A stretch of 45,107 bases of DNA from an uncultured Bacilli bacterium (GTDB lineage: Bacteria > Bacillota_I > Bacilli_A > RF39 > UBA660). Positions 7,052-14,569 of the stretch are shown here, piece after piece. A program made the translations under genes and the position numbers. The notes beneath the pieces are model-generated. The model saw nothing but the letters and a program-made list of their open reading frames with translations. It searched no databases and was not told where the DNA came from. The DNA lies in NCBI GenBank assembly GCA_947632115.1, contig CANROB010000012.1, forward strand, positions 1-45,107, in the 5' to 3' direction. Each line of letters opens with the position of its first letter. Position 1 is the first letter of the stretch.

Positions 7052-7072
7052 GTTTTCTTTCCTTTCCGTTTT

Positions 7073-7101
7073 ATCATAAACGAAAATAAGATAGAAAGCA
7101 A
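7073..7101 (-). promoter_or_regulatory. Promoter of the 344-aa gene
   Basis: Minus-strand -35 TTGCTT (7096-7101) and -10 TATGAT (7073-7078), 17 bp apart. Confidence 0.65.
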
Positions 7102-7143
7102 GAAAAAAATTAAACCTTTTTTTAAATTCTCTTCTAGAAGTCG

Positions 7144-7172
7144 TTGAAAAAACTAGAGAATTATGGTATCAT
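7144..7172 (+). promoter_or_regulatory. Promoter of the 655-aa gene
   Basis: -35 TTGAAA (7144-7149), 17-bp spacer and -10 TATCAT (7167-7172) with TG one base upstream of it. Confidence 0.75.
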
Positions 7173-7197
7173 TTTCTTATATGATAGGAGTGAAAAC

Positions 7198-9165
7198 ATG
7201 ATAGCAGTTCAAACGAATGAATATCTACATATTGTAGACATGGAATTATCAGAATTTTTGGAAAGTGTAGCTAAGGATGGAATGAATTCAAGTGCCATTC
7301 ACGCTAAAATTGCTGCCAATGTATCAAGTAATAAATATTTGTATACGATTAATTCTGTTGTTCCTGAGATTAAATGGAAGTTTTGTCAAGTAGGGGATCA
7401 ATTTCAAAGTACTTTTAAACCCATTACTTCTTTAGATGATCTTCACTTCTTTATTGGCCCAGATGGAAAACAATATGCAAGTGCAGATGCTTATCATGTT
7501 GCATTGGGAAAAGGGGAGACGGTAGGAGATCCGTTTAATCCAGAACTCCCTCATCCTGAAGAAGTATCTTTAGAGGATTCTTCTAAAAAGACTGATTCTA
7601 AGATACCTAATCCGGAAGAGACTATGAAAGAGGTGCCTCTAGAGCAACCTAGTAAAGAGGAAAAAGTGGAACCTGTTGTAGGTGCTTTTGAGGATGAACA
7701 AGTAGAAGAGGATGTTGCTTCTAAAGAGCAGGAAGAGGCAAAAGAGACTTCTATTTTAGAAGAGAAAGTAGAAACCATTCCTGTTACGGATGAACAACGT
7801 AAAATAGCTAGAGTCTTGGATAAAACGCTTGCTATGGGGATATCTCTCAAGGGAAAAACGAAAAAGATGTTGCAGGCAATCAAGAATTATGTTCATGCTC
7901 ATCAAGATGAGATGGATGAAAATCTTTGTTCTGCCTTAAATATATCAAAAGAATCTACTGCCAGCTTTCAAACCGATTATCAAGTGAAAAATGCCTTAGG
8001 AGAGTCTAATAGTTTACTAGATTCTGCATTGGTTTTCCCAGTATATTCTACTGTCGCTATGAAAAGAACTCCTAGTCGTTTAGCGGCTCTTGAAAAGTCT
8101 TTAGTTGGATCTGTTTTCGTAAGAACTTGTTTAATGGGGACAGATGGGGAACATTTTCAAGGATATTATCAACAATATACTATTACAGCATCAGATATAG
8201 AAGATGCCAAGACTTGGCTCAAACAGAATGGAACGGATTTTCGTAAAGTTCGTCAATTAGAGGATAGAGTAAAAGCTTATCAAAAAGCTTTAGATGATAT
8301 TTATATGCATAAGAAAGGGGATATTACTCTTGGGGGAGGTGCTGAAATCGAAGAAGATATTGCATCTCACCTTGAAAAGTTATCAGCAAGATATGATGTT
8401 CCTGATATCGACCATTGGGATGTTTATCATACGGTGTTAGTGGACGCTAGAACTACTTCTTTAGAAGAACAGTTAGAGGAAATTTCTAAGACACCAATTG
8501 ATAAGAGCAATAAGGTAGAAGAAACAAAAACGGAAGAAAATTCTGTTTTAGTAGAATCTCCTGATATAGAGGCATTATCCGCTCCCGTTATAAATCCAGA
8601 AATTATAGAGGAAAAAGAAAAGACTCCACAAGAAATCGTGGATGATGAGTCTTCTTTAGAAGAAGATATTCCTGTTCCCCCATCTTTAACAGAAGTTCCT
8701 GTTAGAGGGGAACAAGAAGAGTATTTAGATGAGCGGTTTCTTGGTGCCCTTCGTGATGCTTTCAAAGAAGATTACGAAGAATTAGAAATTCCTGAGGTAG
8801 AAGAAACTCCAAAAGAAGAGGAAGAAGAACCTCTTATTGCGGAACCTGCACCTTTAAAAGAAGCTAAACCAATAGAAGAGCCTAAAGCAGTAGAAGAAGT
8901 TAAATCAACAGAAGAACCTAAAACAATAGAAGAATTAAAACCAATTCGTAGAGCATCTCTTTTCGGATTGGCTAATAAAGTACGTAATCTTAGAGTAGTT
9001 GACCGTCAGAAAAAGGAAGAAATTACGAAGAAAGAGACAAAAGAGACGGAAACGCAAAAGAAAGAGGAACAGCAACCGTCTTGGTCACAAGAAAATAAAG
9101 AAATTTATGAACTTATTTATGGCTCTATGGAACCAGAAGAAGAAAAAGGACCTCGTATTAGATAG
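7198..9165 (+). CDS. Uncharacterised 655-aa acidic multidomain protein
   Basis: No family is recognised. The start is set at 7198 by AGGAG 7 bases upstream and by the promoter at 7144-7172, which lies inside the longer frame. Residues 1-105 form a compact N-terminal domain (MIAVQTNEYLHIVDMELSEF to GPDGKQYASADAYHV). Residues 110-200 are an acidic Pro/Glu/Lys linker. Residues about 200-415 form a mostly helical domain with a central segment around LVGSVFVRTCLMGTDGEHFQ. From about 420 the protein is again a Glu-rich linker with near-tandem 7-residue units of the type EEPKxxE (about 553-580). A basic helical piece (RRASLFGLANKVRNLRVVDRQKKEE) follows and the tail ends KGPRIR. No signal peptide or membrane helix is seen. 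The layout suggests a cytoplasmic scaffold. The promoter of the next gene lies 18 bp downstream. Confidence 0.65.
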   Translation: MIAVQTNEYLHIVDMELSEFLESVAKDGMNSSAIHAKIAANVSSNKYLYTINSVVPEIKWKFCQVGDQFQSTFKPITSLDDLHFFIGPDGKQYASADAYHVALGKGETVGDPFNPELPHPEEVSLEDSSKKTDSKIPNPEETMKEVPLEQPSKEEKVEPVVGAFEDEQVEEDVASKEQEEAKETSILEEKVETIPVTDEQRKIARVLDKTLAMGISLKGKTKKMLQAIKNYVHAHQDEMDENLCSALNISKESTASFQTDYQVKNALGESNSLLDSALVFPVYSTVAMKRTPSRLAALEKSLVGSVFVRTCLMGTDGEHFQGYYQQYTITASDIEDAKTWLKQNGTDFRKVRQLEDRVKAYQKALDDIYMHKKGDITLGGGAEIEEDIASHLEKLSARYDVPDIDHWDVYHTVLVDARTTSLEEQLEEISKTPIDKSNKVEETKTEENSVLVESPDIEALSAPVINPEIIEEKEKTPQEIVDDESSLEEDIPVPPSLTEVPVRGEQEEYLDERFLGALRDAFKEDYEELEIPEVEETPKEEEEEPLIAEPAPLKEAKPIEEPKAVEEVKSTEEPKTIEELKPIRRASLFGLANKVRNLRVVDRQKKEEITKKETKETETQKKEEQQPSWSQENKEIYELIYGSMEPEEEKGPRIR

Positions 9166-9182
9166 CATAGATTGCGAAAATA

Positions 9183-9191
9183 TGTTATAAT
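9183..9191 (+). promoter_or_regulatory. Extended -10 promoter of the lipoprotein gene
   Basis: TG-T-TATAAT only 16 bp before the ATG at 9208. Transcription would start near 9198, so the mRNA leader is about 10 nt and consists of little more than the ribosome site. Confidence 0.6.
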
Positions 9192-9207
9192 GAGTATGGT
9201 GATTGAC

Positions 9208-9738
9208 ATGAAGAAATGGATACTTTTATTTCTTTGTATCATCCTAGTAGTAGGGTGTGGAGAAAAAGAGAATAGAAATTCTAATAATTCTAGTAGCAAT
9301 GTAGAGAATACGAATTCAAATTCTAGTACAAATTCAAACAGCAATGAAGTAGAACCCACTTATGAAAATGAGGGAAAGTATACTGTTCAGCTTTATCTTT
9401 TCTATTTATCCACTTGCGATCATTGTCATGCAGAACGTGAGTGGTTATCAACGATTGAAAAAGATTATCCTTATTTAAAAATTCATCAATATGAAATTAA
9501 GACAGATTCTGCTATTTATAATAAAGTAGTTGATGCTTTAGATATTGATTCAGAATATGTTCCTTTAACGTTTATTGGGGATGATTATTTTACAGGTTTT
9601 TCAACCGTGACAGAAAGAAAATTTATTCGTACAATTAAAGAAATGTCTACTCTTGATCTTTGTGATATGGTAGGAACTGCTATCAATGACGGAGATGTTA
9701 AGGCTTGCGTTGAACAAAATAAAAAGTTAAGAGGTTAA
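9208..9738 (+). CDS. Thioredoxin-like lipoprotein with a CDHC motif
   Basis: A 176-aa exported protein. A short hydrophobic signal ends in the lipobox VVGC, so Cys17 is the likely lipidated residue. About 35 residues rich in Asn and Ser follow as a flexible tether. The thioredoxin-like domain starts near 57 (YTVQLYLFYLSTCDHC). The redox pair is Cys70-Cys73 and the cis-Pro is probably in the YVPLTFIG segment near 115. A C-terminal helix holds two further Cys (LCDMVGTAINDGDVKACVE). The ATG at 9208 has GGTGAT 4 bases upstream and the signal peptide begins there. It probably handles thiols or disulfides at the outer face of the membrane. The partner is unknown. Confidence 0.8.
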   Translation: MKKWILLFLCIILVVGCGEKENRNSNNSSSNVENTNSNSSTNSNSNEVEPTYENEGKYTVQLYLFYLSTCDHCHAEREWLSTIEKDYPYLKIHQYEIKTDSAIYNKVVDALDIDSEYVPLTFIGDDYFTGFSTVTERKFIRTIKEMSTLDLCDMVGTAINDGDVKACVEQNKKLRG

Positions 9739-9769
9739 TACCTCTTTTCTTGTGATAAAGGAGAATAGT

Positions 9770-10411
9770 ATGGGAAGGTATGTATATGTTATTTTAACAA
9801 GAACGCTTACCAGATCAGGAAAAGTAATCAGAAAAATTTCTGGGAATGACTATAATCATGCTTCTTTAGCGCTTGATAAGGATTTAAATGAGATTTATTC
9901 TTTTGCTCGCTTTCATTATCAAAATCCTATTGTGGGAGGATTCGTTAGAGAAAATGTAGAGACATTAAGTTTGGGAAGAGAAGAAACGGTTCCAGTAAAG
10001 ATTTTTCGTATTCCTATTACCTTTAAGCAATATCAAAAATTACAGCAGAATATTGAGTATTTTAAGAAAAACGAAAAACAATACATGTATAATTTGTTAG
10101 ATTTACTCCTTTTCACGACAGGAATATCTTTTCCTATTCGTGACTCTTATATTTGTACGGAATTTGTTTCTACGATTTTAAAAGAAAGTGAAATTAAAAA
10201 GGACAAATTAAAAGATCAAAGAATAACACCTTCTAAGATGATCAAAGCGTTTCAAAAATATGAATATTATACGGGTAGTCTACAAGATTATGTAGAAACT
10301 GTAGAGCATGAAGAATTTAAAAGCGATTATTTAAATCGTGAAAATATCTTTCTAGTGATTGGAAAAAGTATTAAACAAATAGGGAAGTTACTCTATCGGA
10401 AGATGACTTAA
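9770..10411 (+). CDS. Permuted NlpC/P60-like cysteine hydrolase (YiiX/YebB type)
   Basis: A 213-aa protein with the order expected for the circularly permuted papain-like (YiiX/YebB-like) hydrolases. The catalytic His comes early (His30 in YNHASLAL) and the Cys late (Cys129 in YICTEFVSTIL). The start is ATG 9770, with AAGGAG 7 bases before it. No signal peptide is seen, so it probably acts in the cytoplasm or is released by an unknown route. Family members may hydrolyse amide or ester bonds; the substrate here is unknown. It follows the lipoprotein gene by 31 bp. The intervening AGAGG/CCTCT hairpin (about 9730-9750) may reduce read-through. A shared bidirectional terminator separates it from the convergent deacetylase gene. 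Confidence 0.7.
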   Translation: MGRYVYVILTRTLTRSGKVIRKISGNDYNHASLALDKDLNEIYSFARFHYQNPIVGGFVRENVETLSLGREETVPVKIFRIPITFKQYQKLQQNIEYFKKNEKQYMYNLLDLLLFTTGISFPIRDSYICTEFVSTILKESEIKKDKLKDQRITPSKMIKAFQKYEYYTGSLQDYVETVEHEEFKSDYLNRENIFLVIGKSIKQIGKLLYRKMT

Positions 10412-10421
10412 ATTATGGGTC

Positions 10422-10446
10422 AAAAAAAGCACTTAGTGCTTTTTTT
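10422..10446. terminator. Bidirectional terminator between convergent genes
   Basis: AGCACT and AGTGCT form a hairpin flanked by seven A on the left and seven T on the right, so it serves both strands. Confidence 0.9.
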
Positions 10447-11842
10447 AGTTATTTACTCCATGTGTTACCATTGGTGTTTGATAGGTAATAGCTTCAAAAA
10501 CATATCCATGCATTTTTCCATATTGAATAATGTCTTGTAAGGCATCACGGGTTTGTGCTTTTATATCGTGCATCAATACAACATTAGCTCTTTTTTTAGA
10601 TAAATGAGAAGTAACGTTTTTATAAACTTGATTAGCTGTCTTTGCTCCGCCAGCATCTTCTGCACTGACATTCCAATCAAAGTAATGGTAACCGCGTAAT
10701 AGAACTTCTTTTGTTAATTTTGTCATGATTCCTTTTGAGTATTTTTTACTAACCGTGTTGCTACTCCCACCTGGAAAACGAATAATGTTTGCCTCTTCTC
10801 CTGTTAATCGTTTTACTCTATCTTTCACAGATTCAAGGTCTTTAAAATAGGCATCCATAGAAGCATATACTTTACTATATTGATGAGAAGCAGTATGCAG
10901 TGCGACTGTATGACCTTCATTCGCTTCTCTTTGAATTAAGGAGTCTGGTCCGCCATTGGTGACGAAAAAGGTTGCTTTTACTCCTTCTTTTTTTAAGATA
11001 TCTAAAATGACATTGGTCGTTCCTTGTTTAGGACCATCATCAAAGGTAAGATAAATCACACCTGCTTTGTCTCTAGAAATGACATTGACTACTCGTTTTA
11101 TGGTTGTTTTATGATTGTTTAGATCACTTACTTCATAGGTAATCTGGTAGGTTCCTACTTTTTTGGTATTGACAGAGCCTGATACTTTTACCTTCTTGGT
11201 AATATCTCCCATACAGTTATCAGAAGCTTTGTATCCTAATTCATGATAGGCGTTTCCAATTACAAGAGAAAGAACTTCTCCGCCACTTAAGGTAATAACA
11301 GGTGCCTTATTGTCATCAATTTTAAGAGATCTCGTTTCTGTTACCGTATTTCCGTTATGATCAGATACTTCGTAGACTATTTTATTTTCTTCCTTTGTGA
11401 TTTTTACTTTATCGGTAATGTCACCGTCCTTGTTGTCATTGGCATGATATCCTGCTTCTTGATAGGAGTCTATGTTACAAATGGTTATTTCTTTTTCTCC
11501 GTCAAGGGTAATAGTAGGTGGTTCTAAATCTTTGACAGTAATTTTTCTTTCTACCGTTTTTTCTATTCCATTTTTTTTGATACGATAGGTGAGGGTATAA
11601 GTTCCTTCTTTTTGAGTATCTACTTTTCCTTCTATTTTTACGCTAGCACTAATGTCCTTCCCTAAATAGCTAGCTTTTACTCCTGCTTCTTGATATTCTT
11701 CCTTTAAACCAATAGTCATCTCTTTTTCTCCTAATAAGGTAATATCAAGGGATAAAAATTTTAAAGCAATGAACAATGCTAGTCCGATTATTATGACTAT
11801 AAAAAGAAGAAGTATCAAGAGTAGCCTATATTTTCCCTTCAT
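10445..11842 (-). CDS. Membrane-anchored polysaccharide deacetylase with three Ig-like domains
   Basis: A 465-aa cell-surface protein. A short basic head and a membrane helix (about residues 6-30) anchor the N-terminus. Three DUF5011/bacterial Ig-like repeats follow at about 33-104, 109-176 and 183-253; each has a YxEAG or YHELG motif and two carry DGDITDKV or MGDITKKV. The NodB domain spans about 260-445 with TFDDGP (metal-binding Asp), HTASH (two metal His), RFPGGS and a late LMHD. Such enzymes de-N-acetylate peptidoglycan or other N-acetylglycans. The Ig-like domains probably place the catalytic domain in the wall. The ATG at 11842 was preferred over the upstream GTG because AGGAAG is 8 bases before it. 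It has its own promoter at 11871-11899. Confidence 0.9.
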   Translation of the reverse strand: MKGKYRLLLILLLFIVIIIGLALFIALKFLSLDITLLGEKEMTIGLKEEYQEAGVKASYLGKDISASVKIEGKVDTQKEGTYTLTYRIKKNGIEKTVERKITVKDLEPPTITLDGEKEITICNIDSYQEAGYHANDNKDGDITDKVKITKEENKIVYEVSDHNGNTVTETRSLKIDDNKAPVITLSGGEVLSLVIGNAYHELGYKASDNCMGDITKKVKVSGSVNTKKVGTYQITYEVSDLNNHKTTIKRVVNVISRDKAGVIYLTFDDGPKQGTTNVILDILKKEGVKATFFVTNGGPDSLIQREANEGHTVALHTASHQYSKVYASMDAYFKDLESVKDRVKRLTGEEANIIRFPGGSSNTVSKKYSKGIMTKLTKEVLLRGYHYFDWNVSAEDAGGAKTANQVYKNVTSHLSKKRANVVLMHDIKAQTRDALQDIIQYGKMHGYVFEAITYQTPMVTHGVNN

Positions 11843-11870
11843 ACAACACACTTCCTATTTTTCACCATTT

Positions 11871-11899
11871 ATTATACTTTTTTTCCTTTAGAACCGCAA
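11871..11899 (-). promoter_or_regulatory. Promoter of the deacetylase gene
   Basis: Minus-strand -35 TTGCGG (11894-11899), 17-bp spacer, perfect -10 TATAAT (11871-11876). Confidence 0.7.
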
Positions 11900-12077
11900 G
11901 TAAAAAATGTGTTCTCTTTATTAATTTGTGAAAGATTATTAGAAATATACGGATATCAAAAATACTTTTTTATGTAAAAAGGGTGCATCATAAAAAGTGA
12001 GTATTTTCATTTTGAAATTATTTTGGTATTAAAAAAATTCGAAAAATAAAAAATTGAAAGAAGAAAATAAAGAAGTA
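11900..12077. other. Intergenic stretch with no recognised gene
   Basis: AT-rich DNA of about 180 bp between the deacetylase promoter and the tRNA-Gln promoter. No reading frame with a ribosome site, no stable hairpin and no copy of the small-peptide module were found. Confidence 0.5.
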
Positions 12078-12106
12078 TTCCCAAATAAAGAAAAAAAGAG
12101 TATAAT
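12078..12106 (+). promoter_or_regulatory. Promoter of tRNA-Gln
   Basis: TTCCCA (12078-12083), 17-bp spacer, TATAAT (12101-12106). The -35 is weak. Confidence 0.6.
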
Positions 12107-12126
12107 ATAACTGTCTTTAGTTGTAT

Positions 12127-12201
12127 TGCCCCATAGCCAAGCGGTAAGGCAGTGGACTCTGACTCCACGATGCGTTAGTTCGAATCTAACTGGGGCAGCC
12201 A
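12127..12201 (+). tRNA. tRNA-Gln (anticodon CTG)
   Basis: The cloverleaf is complete: acceptor TGCCCCA/TGGGGCA, D arm GCC/GGC, anticodon stem GTGGA/TCCAC with loop CTCTGAC, T stem GTTAG/CTAAC with a normal TTCGAAT loop. The discriminator is G and CCA is encoded. The first pair is U1-A72, as is common in bacterial tRNA-Gln that is charged by the GatCAB transamidation route. It decodes CAG. Confidence 0.93.
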
Positions 12202-12212
12202 AATTGATTATT

Positions 12213-12234
12213 ACCTCGTGATGAGGTTTTCTTT
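12213..12234 (+). terminator. Terminator after tRNA-Gln
   Basis: CCTC and GAGG pair across a 5-base loop, followed by TTTTCTTT. Confidence 0.75.
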
Positions 12235-12255
12235 ATAAAAAAGGAGGTTGAGAAA

Positions 12256-13296
12256 ATGAATCTTTTACATTATGTAAAAAAATACGGTAATTGTTCATGG
12301 GAAGAAAAAGCATTTACAGATATCGATAATGTTATTTTTTCACAACTTTCTTATCTGCCACTAGAGGGCATTGTGGGAACGAATTCCATTTTATTAAAAG
12401 AAGTTGCTAGAGTATTAGAAATGGAAGAAAAGGCGAAAGCTGCTGCTTTAAATACTTGGTTTTCTAAAAAAGTATATGCTTTATTAAAAGAAATGGCTAA
12501 GACGAGACGTTATCAAAATATTCTTTTTAGTCATTATGTCAAAGTGATTCATCATGATTGTCAGTTTGGAGCTATTACGTTAACATTACCAGATAAAAGT
12601 ATTTATGTTTCTTATGAGGGAACGGATGATGCTATTAGTGGATGGTTAGAAGATGCTTGTATGGTGTATCAGTTTCCTGTCCCTGCACAAGAGTTAGCCG
12701 CGCAGTATTTAAAAAAATATTTTCGTTTTTATCATCATACTATTCGCGTTGGTGGGCATTCTAAAGGTGGGAACCTCGCTGTTTATGCCGCTATGCAAGC
12801 TCCATTTTATTTACAAAAACATATTGTAGCGGTTTATAGTAACGATGGACCAGGATTCACAAAAAGAGAAACATTAACAAAAAAATATCAAAAAATTGCA
12901 AAGAAAATTCATAAAATTGTTCCACAAGAAAGTGTTGTAGGAATGCTTCTTTATCATCCTGGAGATCTTCTAATTGTCAAAAGTAAATCTAAAAGATTTT
13001 TACAACATGATCCTTTTAACTGGCAAGTAGAGGATGATCATTTTGTGGAGGAATCTTCTTTAAGCCCTTATAGCAAGAAGGTATCAAAGCGTGTTCAACA
13101 ATGGGTAGAGAAAGTGAATGAAGAAAACAAGGAACGTTGTGTAACTTCTTTATTCCAAGTATTTGATGGAGCAGAAGTTAGTAATACTCATGATCTGTTG
13201 CATCTTCAAAAGTCTATTCGAACAGTGCAAGAAATTCATCGTATGAGTGCGGATACCAAAAAAGATTTACTTGATGTTTTTAGAGCAATTGTTTAA
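12256..13296 (+). CDS. Mbeg1-like (DUF2974) lipase-fold protein
   Basis: A 346-aa protein of the Mbeg1-like/DUF2974 group, distant relatives of class 3 lipases. The N-terminal NVIFSQLSYLPLE and the YVSYEGTDD strand are typical. The nucleophile elbow is GGHSKGGN with Ser169, and YSNDGPGF follows at about 198-205. Fold and serine point to an alpha/beta hydrolase of unknown substrate. No signal peptide is visible, so it should be cytoplasmic. The ATG has AAAGGAGG 8 bases upstream. The gene sits between the terminator of tRNA-Gln and the promoter of tRNA-Met. No dedicated promoter is clear; read-through from the tRNA promoter is possible. Confidence 0.85.
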   Translation: MNLLHYVKKYGNCSWEEKAFTDIDNVIFSQLSYLPLEGIVGTNSILLKEVARVLEMEEKAKAAALNTWFSKKVYALLKEMAKTRRYQNILFSHYVKVIHHDCQFGAITLTLPDKSIYVSYEGTDDAISGWLEDACMVYQFPVPAQELAAQYLKKYFRFYHHTIRVGGHSKGGNLAVYAAMQAPFYLQKHIVAVYSNDGPGFTKRETLTKKYQKIAKKIHKIVPQESVVGMLLYHPGDLLIVKSKSKRFLQHDPFNWQVEDDHFVEESSLSPYSKKVSKRVQQWVEKVNEENKERCVTSLFQVFDGAEVSNTHDLLHLQKSIRTVQEIHRMSADTKKDLLDVFRAIV

Positions 13297-13312
13297 AAAA
13301 TGAAAATATGTC

Positions 13313-13341
13313 TTGTCAAAGGTAGGTAAATATGATATATT
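13313..13341 (+). promoter_or_regulatory. Promoter of tRNA-Met
   Basis: TTGTCA (13313-13318), 17-bp spacer, TATATT (13336-13341) with an extended TG one base upstream. Confidence 0.75.
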
Positions 13342-13360
13342 TATATTGCTTACTTTTAAT

Positions 13361-13437
13361 GGCGATGTAGCTCAGTTGGCTAGAGCACATGGTTCATACC
13401 CATGGTGTCGAGAGTTCGAATCTCCCCATCGCTACCA
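13361..13437 (+). tRNA. tRNA-Met, elongator type (anticodon CAT)
   Basis: Acceptor GGCGATG/CATCGCT (first pair G-U), anticodon stem CATGG/CCATG with loop TTCATAC, T loop TTCGAAT, CCA encoded. It lacks the initiator C1-A72 mismatch and the three G-C pairs of the initiator anticodon stem. It closely resembles Bacillus elongator tRNA-Met. A lysidine-modified tRNA-Ile2 cannot be formally excluded. Confidence 0.9.
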
Positions 13438-13521
13438 AATTGATTGTAACTCGGAAAAATACGAGTAAACATAGAGAACGTACTTGATAAAAGTATGATG
13501 CATTTGTCGAGGAAACTTGCA

Positions 13522-13566
13522 TAAAATAAAAAAGGAACATTCAATATGCTAGTGTTGAGTGTTGCC
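13522..13566 (-). terminator. Terminator of peptide mRNA, copy C
   Basis: AACACTCAACAC pairs with ATATTGAATGTT (13536-13563, G-U pairs), followed by a U-rich run on the minus strand. Confidence 0.6.
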
Positions 13567-13581
13567 AATACAATTTTGGTT

Positions 13582-13622
13582 TCACCTAATTCAAAGCAGT
13601 TGAGTTAGGTGATTTTCTTTTT
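13582..13622 (+). terminator. Intrinsic terminator of the antisense RNA, copy C
   Basis: A 13-bp stem, TCACCTAATTCAA with TTGAGTTAGGTGA, then TTTTCTTTTT. It is stronger than its counterpart in copy B. Confidence 0.8.
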
Positions 13623-13704
13623 ATATTAAAACTATAAATAGTAATAATACTAATAGGAAGATAAGAATTACTAAAGATAGAATTAAAAAATCCTTCTTAT
13701 TCAT
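13621..13704 (-). CDS. 27-aa hydrophobic peptide, copy C; candidate type I toxin
   Basis: Same length as copy B and clearly homologous: it begins MNKKDFLILSLVILIFLL and ends LLLFIVLI. About half of the positions are identical to copy B, and the changes are conservative Ile/Leu/Val/Phe swaps, which suggests selection on the peptide. The ribosome site GGGAGG lies 7 bases before ATG, preceded by a small CTTC/GAAG stem as in copy B. The leader (GGAACATTTAATAG, TTGGGTGATTGCC) is nearly identical to that of copy B and complementary to the mRNA 3' end. The peptide should insert in the membrane. Function is inferred from architecture only. Confidence 0.7.
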   Translation of the reverse strand: MNKKDFLILSLVILIFLLVLLLFIVLI

Positions 13705-13766
13705 ACTATCGCCTCCCTTCTTTATGAAGTTTGGCAATCACCCAACTATTAAATGTTCCTAATAAA

Positions 13767-13795
13767 ATTATATCAAACGTTTGTTCTTGATACAA
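13767..13795 (-). promoter_or_regulatory. Promoter of hydrophobic-peptide copy C
   Basis: Minus-strand -35 TTGTAT (13790-13795), 17-bp spacer, perfect -10 TATAAT (13767-13772), identical in both hexamers to copy B. Confidence 0.75.
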
Positions 13796-13887
13796 TAGAA
13801 TGAATACTAAAAAGTTGTTGTACGCCTTTTTTTAGGCATTAAGTTCTTATTTTGTAAGGACTTTTTATTTTCTTTTTATATGGTTTT

Positions 13888-13896
13888 TGATATAAT
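13888..13896 (+). promoter_or_regulatory. Extended -10 promoter
   Basis: TG-A-TATAAT, 47 bp before the ATG at 13944. No clear -35. A weak hairpin (AGTTCTTA/TAAGGACT, about 13850-13872) ending in T lies just upstream. Confidence 0.65.
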
Positions 13897-13943
13897 GTAG
13901 GAGAGTTTGAAAAGTTTTTATTTAGGAAGTAGTAGGAATAAAA

Positions 13944-14480
13944 ATGTCTTCAAAAAATATGAAAAATAAGGTGACCGATTATTTATTAAAAAATACGGAT
14001 AGGGAAGAATTATCGAGGCAAAAGAAGGAATTAAAAGAATCGTATCATGGGGTATTAGACGAAATGGCTGATCTAGGCATGATTCCTTCTTCTGTCAAAA
14101 AGAAGATGCCCCCAAGGAAAAAAACAGCAGAAGAAAAAGAAAAGGAACGTATCCAGGAAATCAAAGATACTGTACAAGGCATTTTAATATTTACTTTGAT
14201 GATTGTTATGGGCCTTATTTTTGGTAGTATTGGATTAATTCTTTCTTCCCATATCTTTTCTGGAATCTTGTTCTTATTATTGATACCACTTCTTATTACG
14301 TTAGCTATTTTCATTTGTTTAAAATATTCTCATACCAAATTAGAAAATCATATTTCCATTTTAAAAGCAAAAATGAAAAAGCATGAGGATACCATTTTGA
14401 TTGTTGGATTTATTATCTTCTTCGTATTATTTTTTATCGGCATGATTACGATAGCAGTGATTTCTTCTCATTCTTCTTAA
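13944..14480 (+). CDS. Uncharacterised 178-aa membrane protein
   Basis: The family is not recognised. The N-terminal 75 residues are charged and helical and probably cytoplasmic (ELSRQKKELKESYHGVLDEM; a PPRKKTAEEKEKER segment). Two hydrophobic helices follow at about 76-98 and 101-125, then a charged stretch (HTKLENHISILKAKMKKHED) and a last helix at about 148-173 (IILIVGFIIFFVLFF-like). The start has AGGA 8 bases upstream. It stands alone, with its own promoter and a terminator shared with the convergent methyltransferase gene. No enzymatic motif is seen. Confidence 0.75.
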   Translation: MSSKNMKNKVTDYLLKNTDREELSRQKKELKESYHGVLDEMADLGMIPSSVKKKMPPRKKTAEEKEKERIQEIKDTVQGILIFTLMIVMGLIFGSIGLILSSHIFSGILFLLLIPLLITLAIFICLKYSHTKLENHISILKAKMKKHEDTILIVGFIIFFVLFFIGMITIAVISSHSS

Positions 14481-14505
14481 TTTTTAGCAAATAAACGATT
14501 CAAGT

Positions 14506-14543
14506 AAAAAAATAGTACACTATAATTCGTGCACTATTTTTTT
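14506..14543. terminator. Bidirectional terminator
   Basis: AAATAGTACAC and GTGCACTATTT pair with one A-C mismatch. A and T runs flank it on both sides, between convergent genes. Confidence 0.85.
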
Positions 14544-14569
14544 AATAGACTTTATTTTAAGAGTAAATT

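Larger units (their letters stand above)
13505..13622 (+). ncRNA. Candidate antisense RNA, copy C
   Basis: Counterpart of the antisense unit in copy B. The terminator (13582-13622) and the leader-mimicking segments (13534-13566) are conserved. The TTGATA/TATGAT promoter is disrupted by a 13-bp deletion. If this RNA is made, it must use the TTGTCG/TAAAAA pair (17-bp spacer, about 13504-13532), or it relies on the copy B RNA acting in trans. Start position uncertain. Confidence 0.35.
13445..13810. repeat. Repeated intergenic module, copy C
   Basis: Second full copy of the unit at 232-600, inserted directly after tRNA-Met. All conserved blocks are present in the same order. Relative to copy B it has lost about 13 bp between TTGATAAAA and GTATGATG (around 13488-13496). 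The right end (AAAAAGTTGTTG at about 13810) matches the block upstream of the copy A promoter (about 208-219). Confidence 0.85.

Noticed and set aside
7551..8765. Minus-strand Ser-rich frames (110 and 112 aa)
   Set aside because: They are antisense shadows of the Glu/Lys-rich codons of the 655-aa gene.
13380..13568. Minus-strand 62-aa frame ending SDGEIRTLDTMGMNHVL
   Set aside because: It reads through the antisense of tRNA-Met; this kind of spurious protein is a common annotation artefact.
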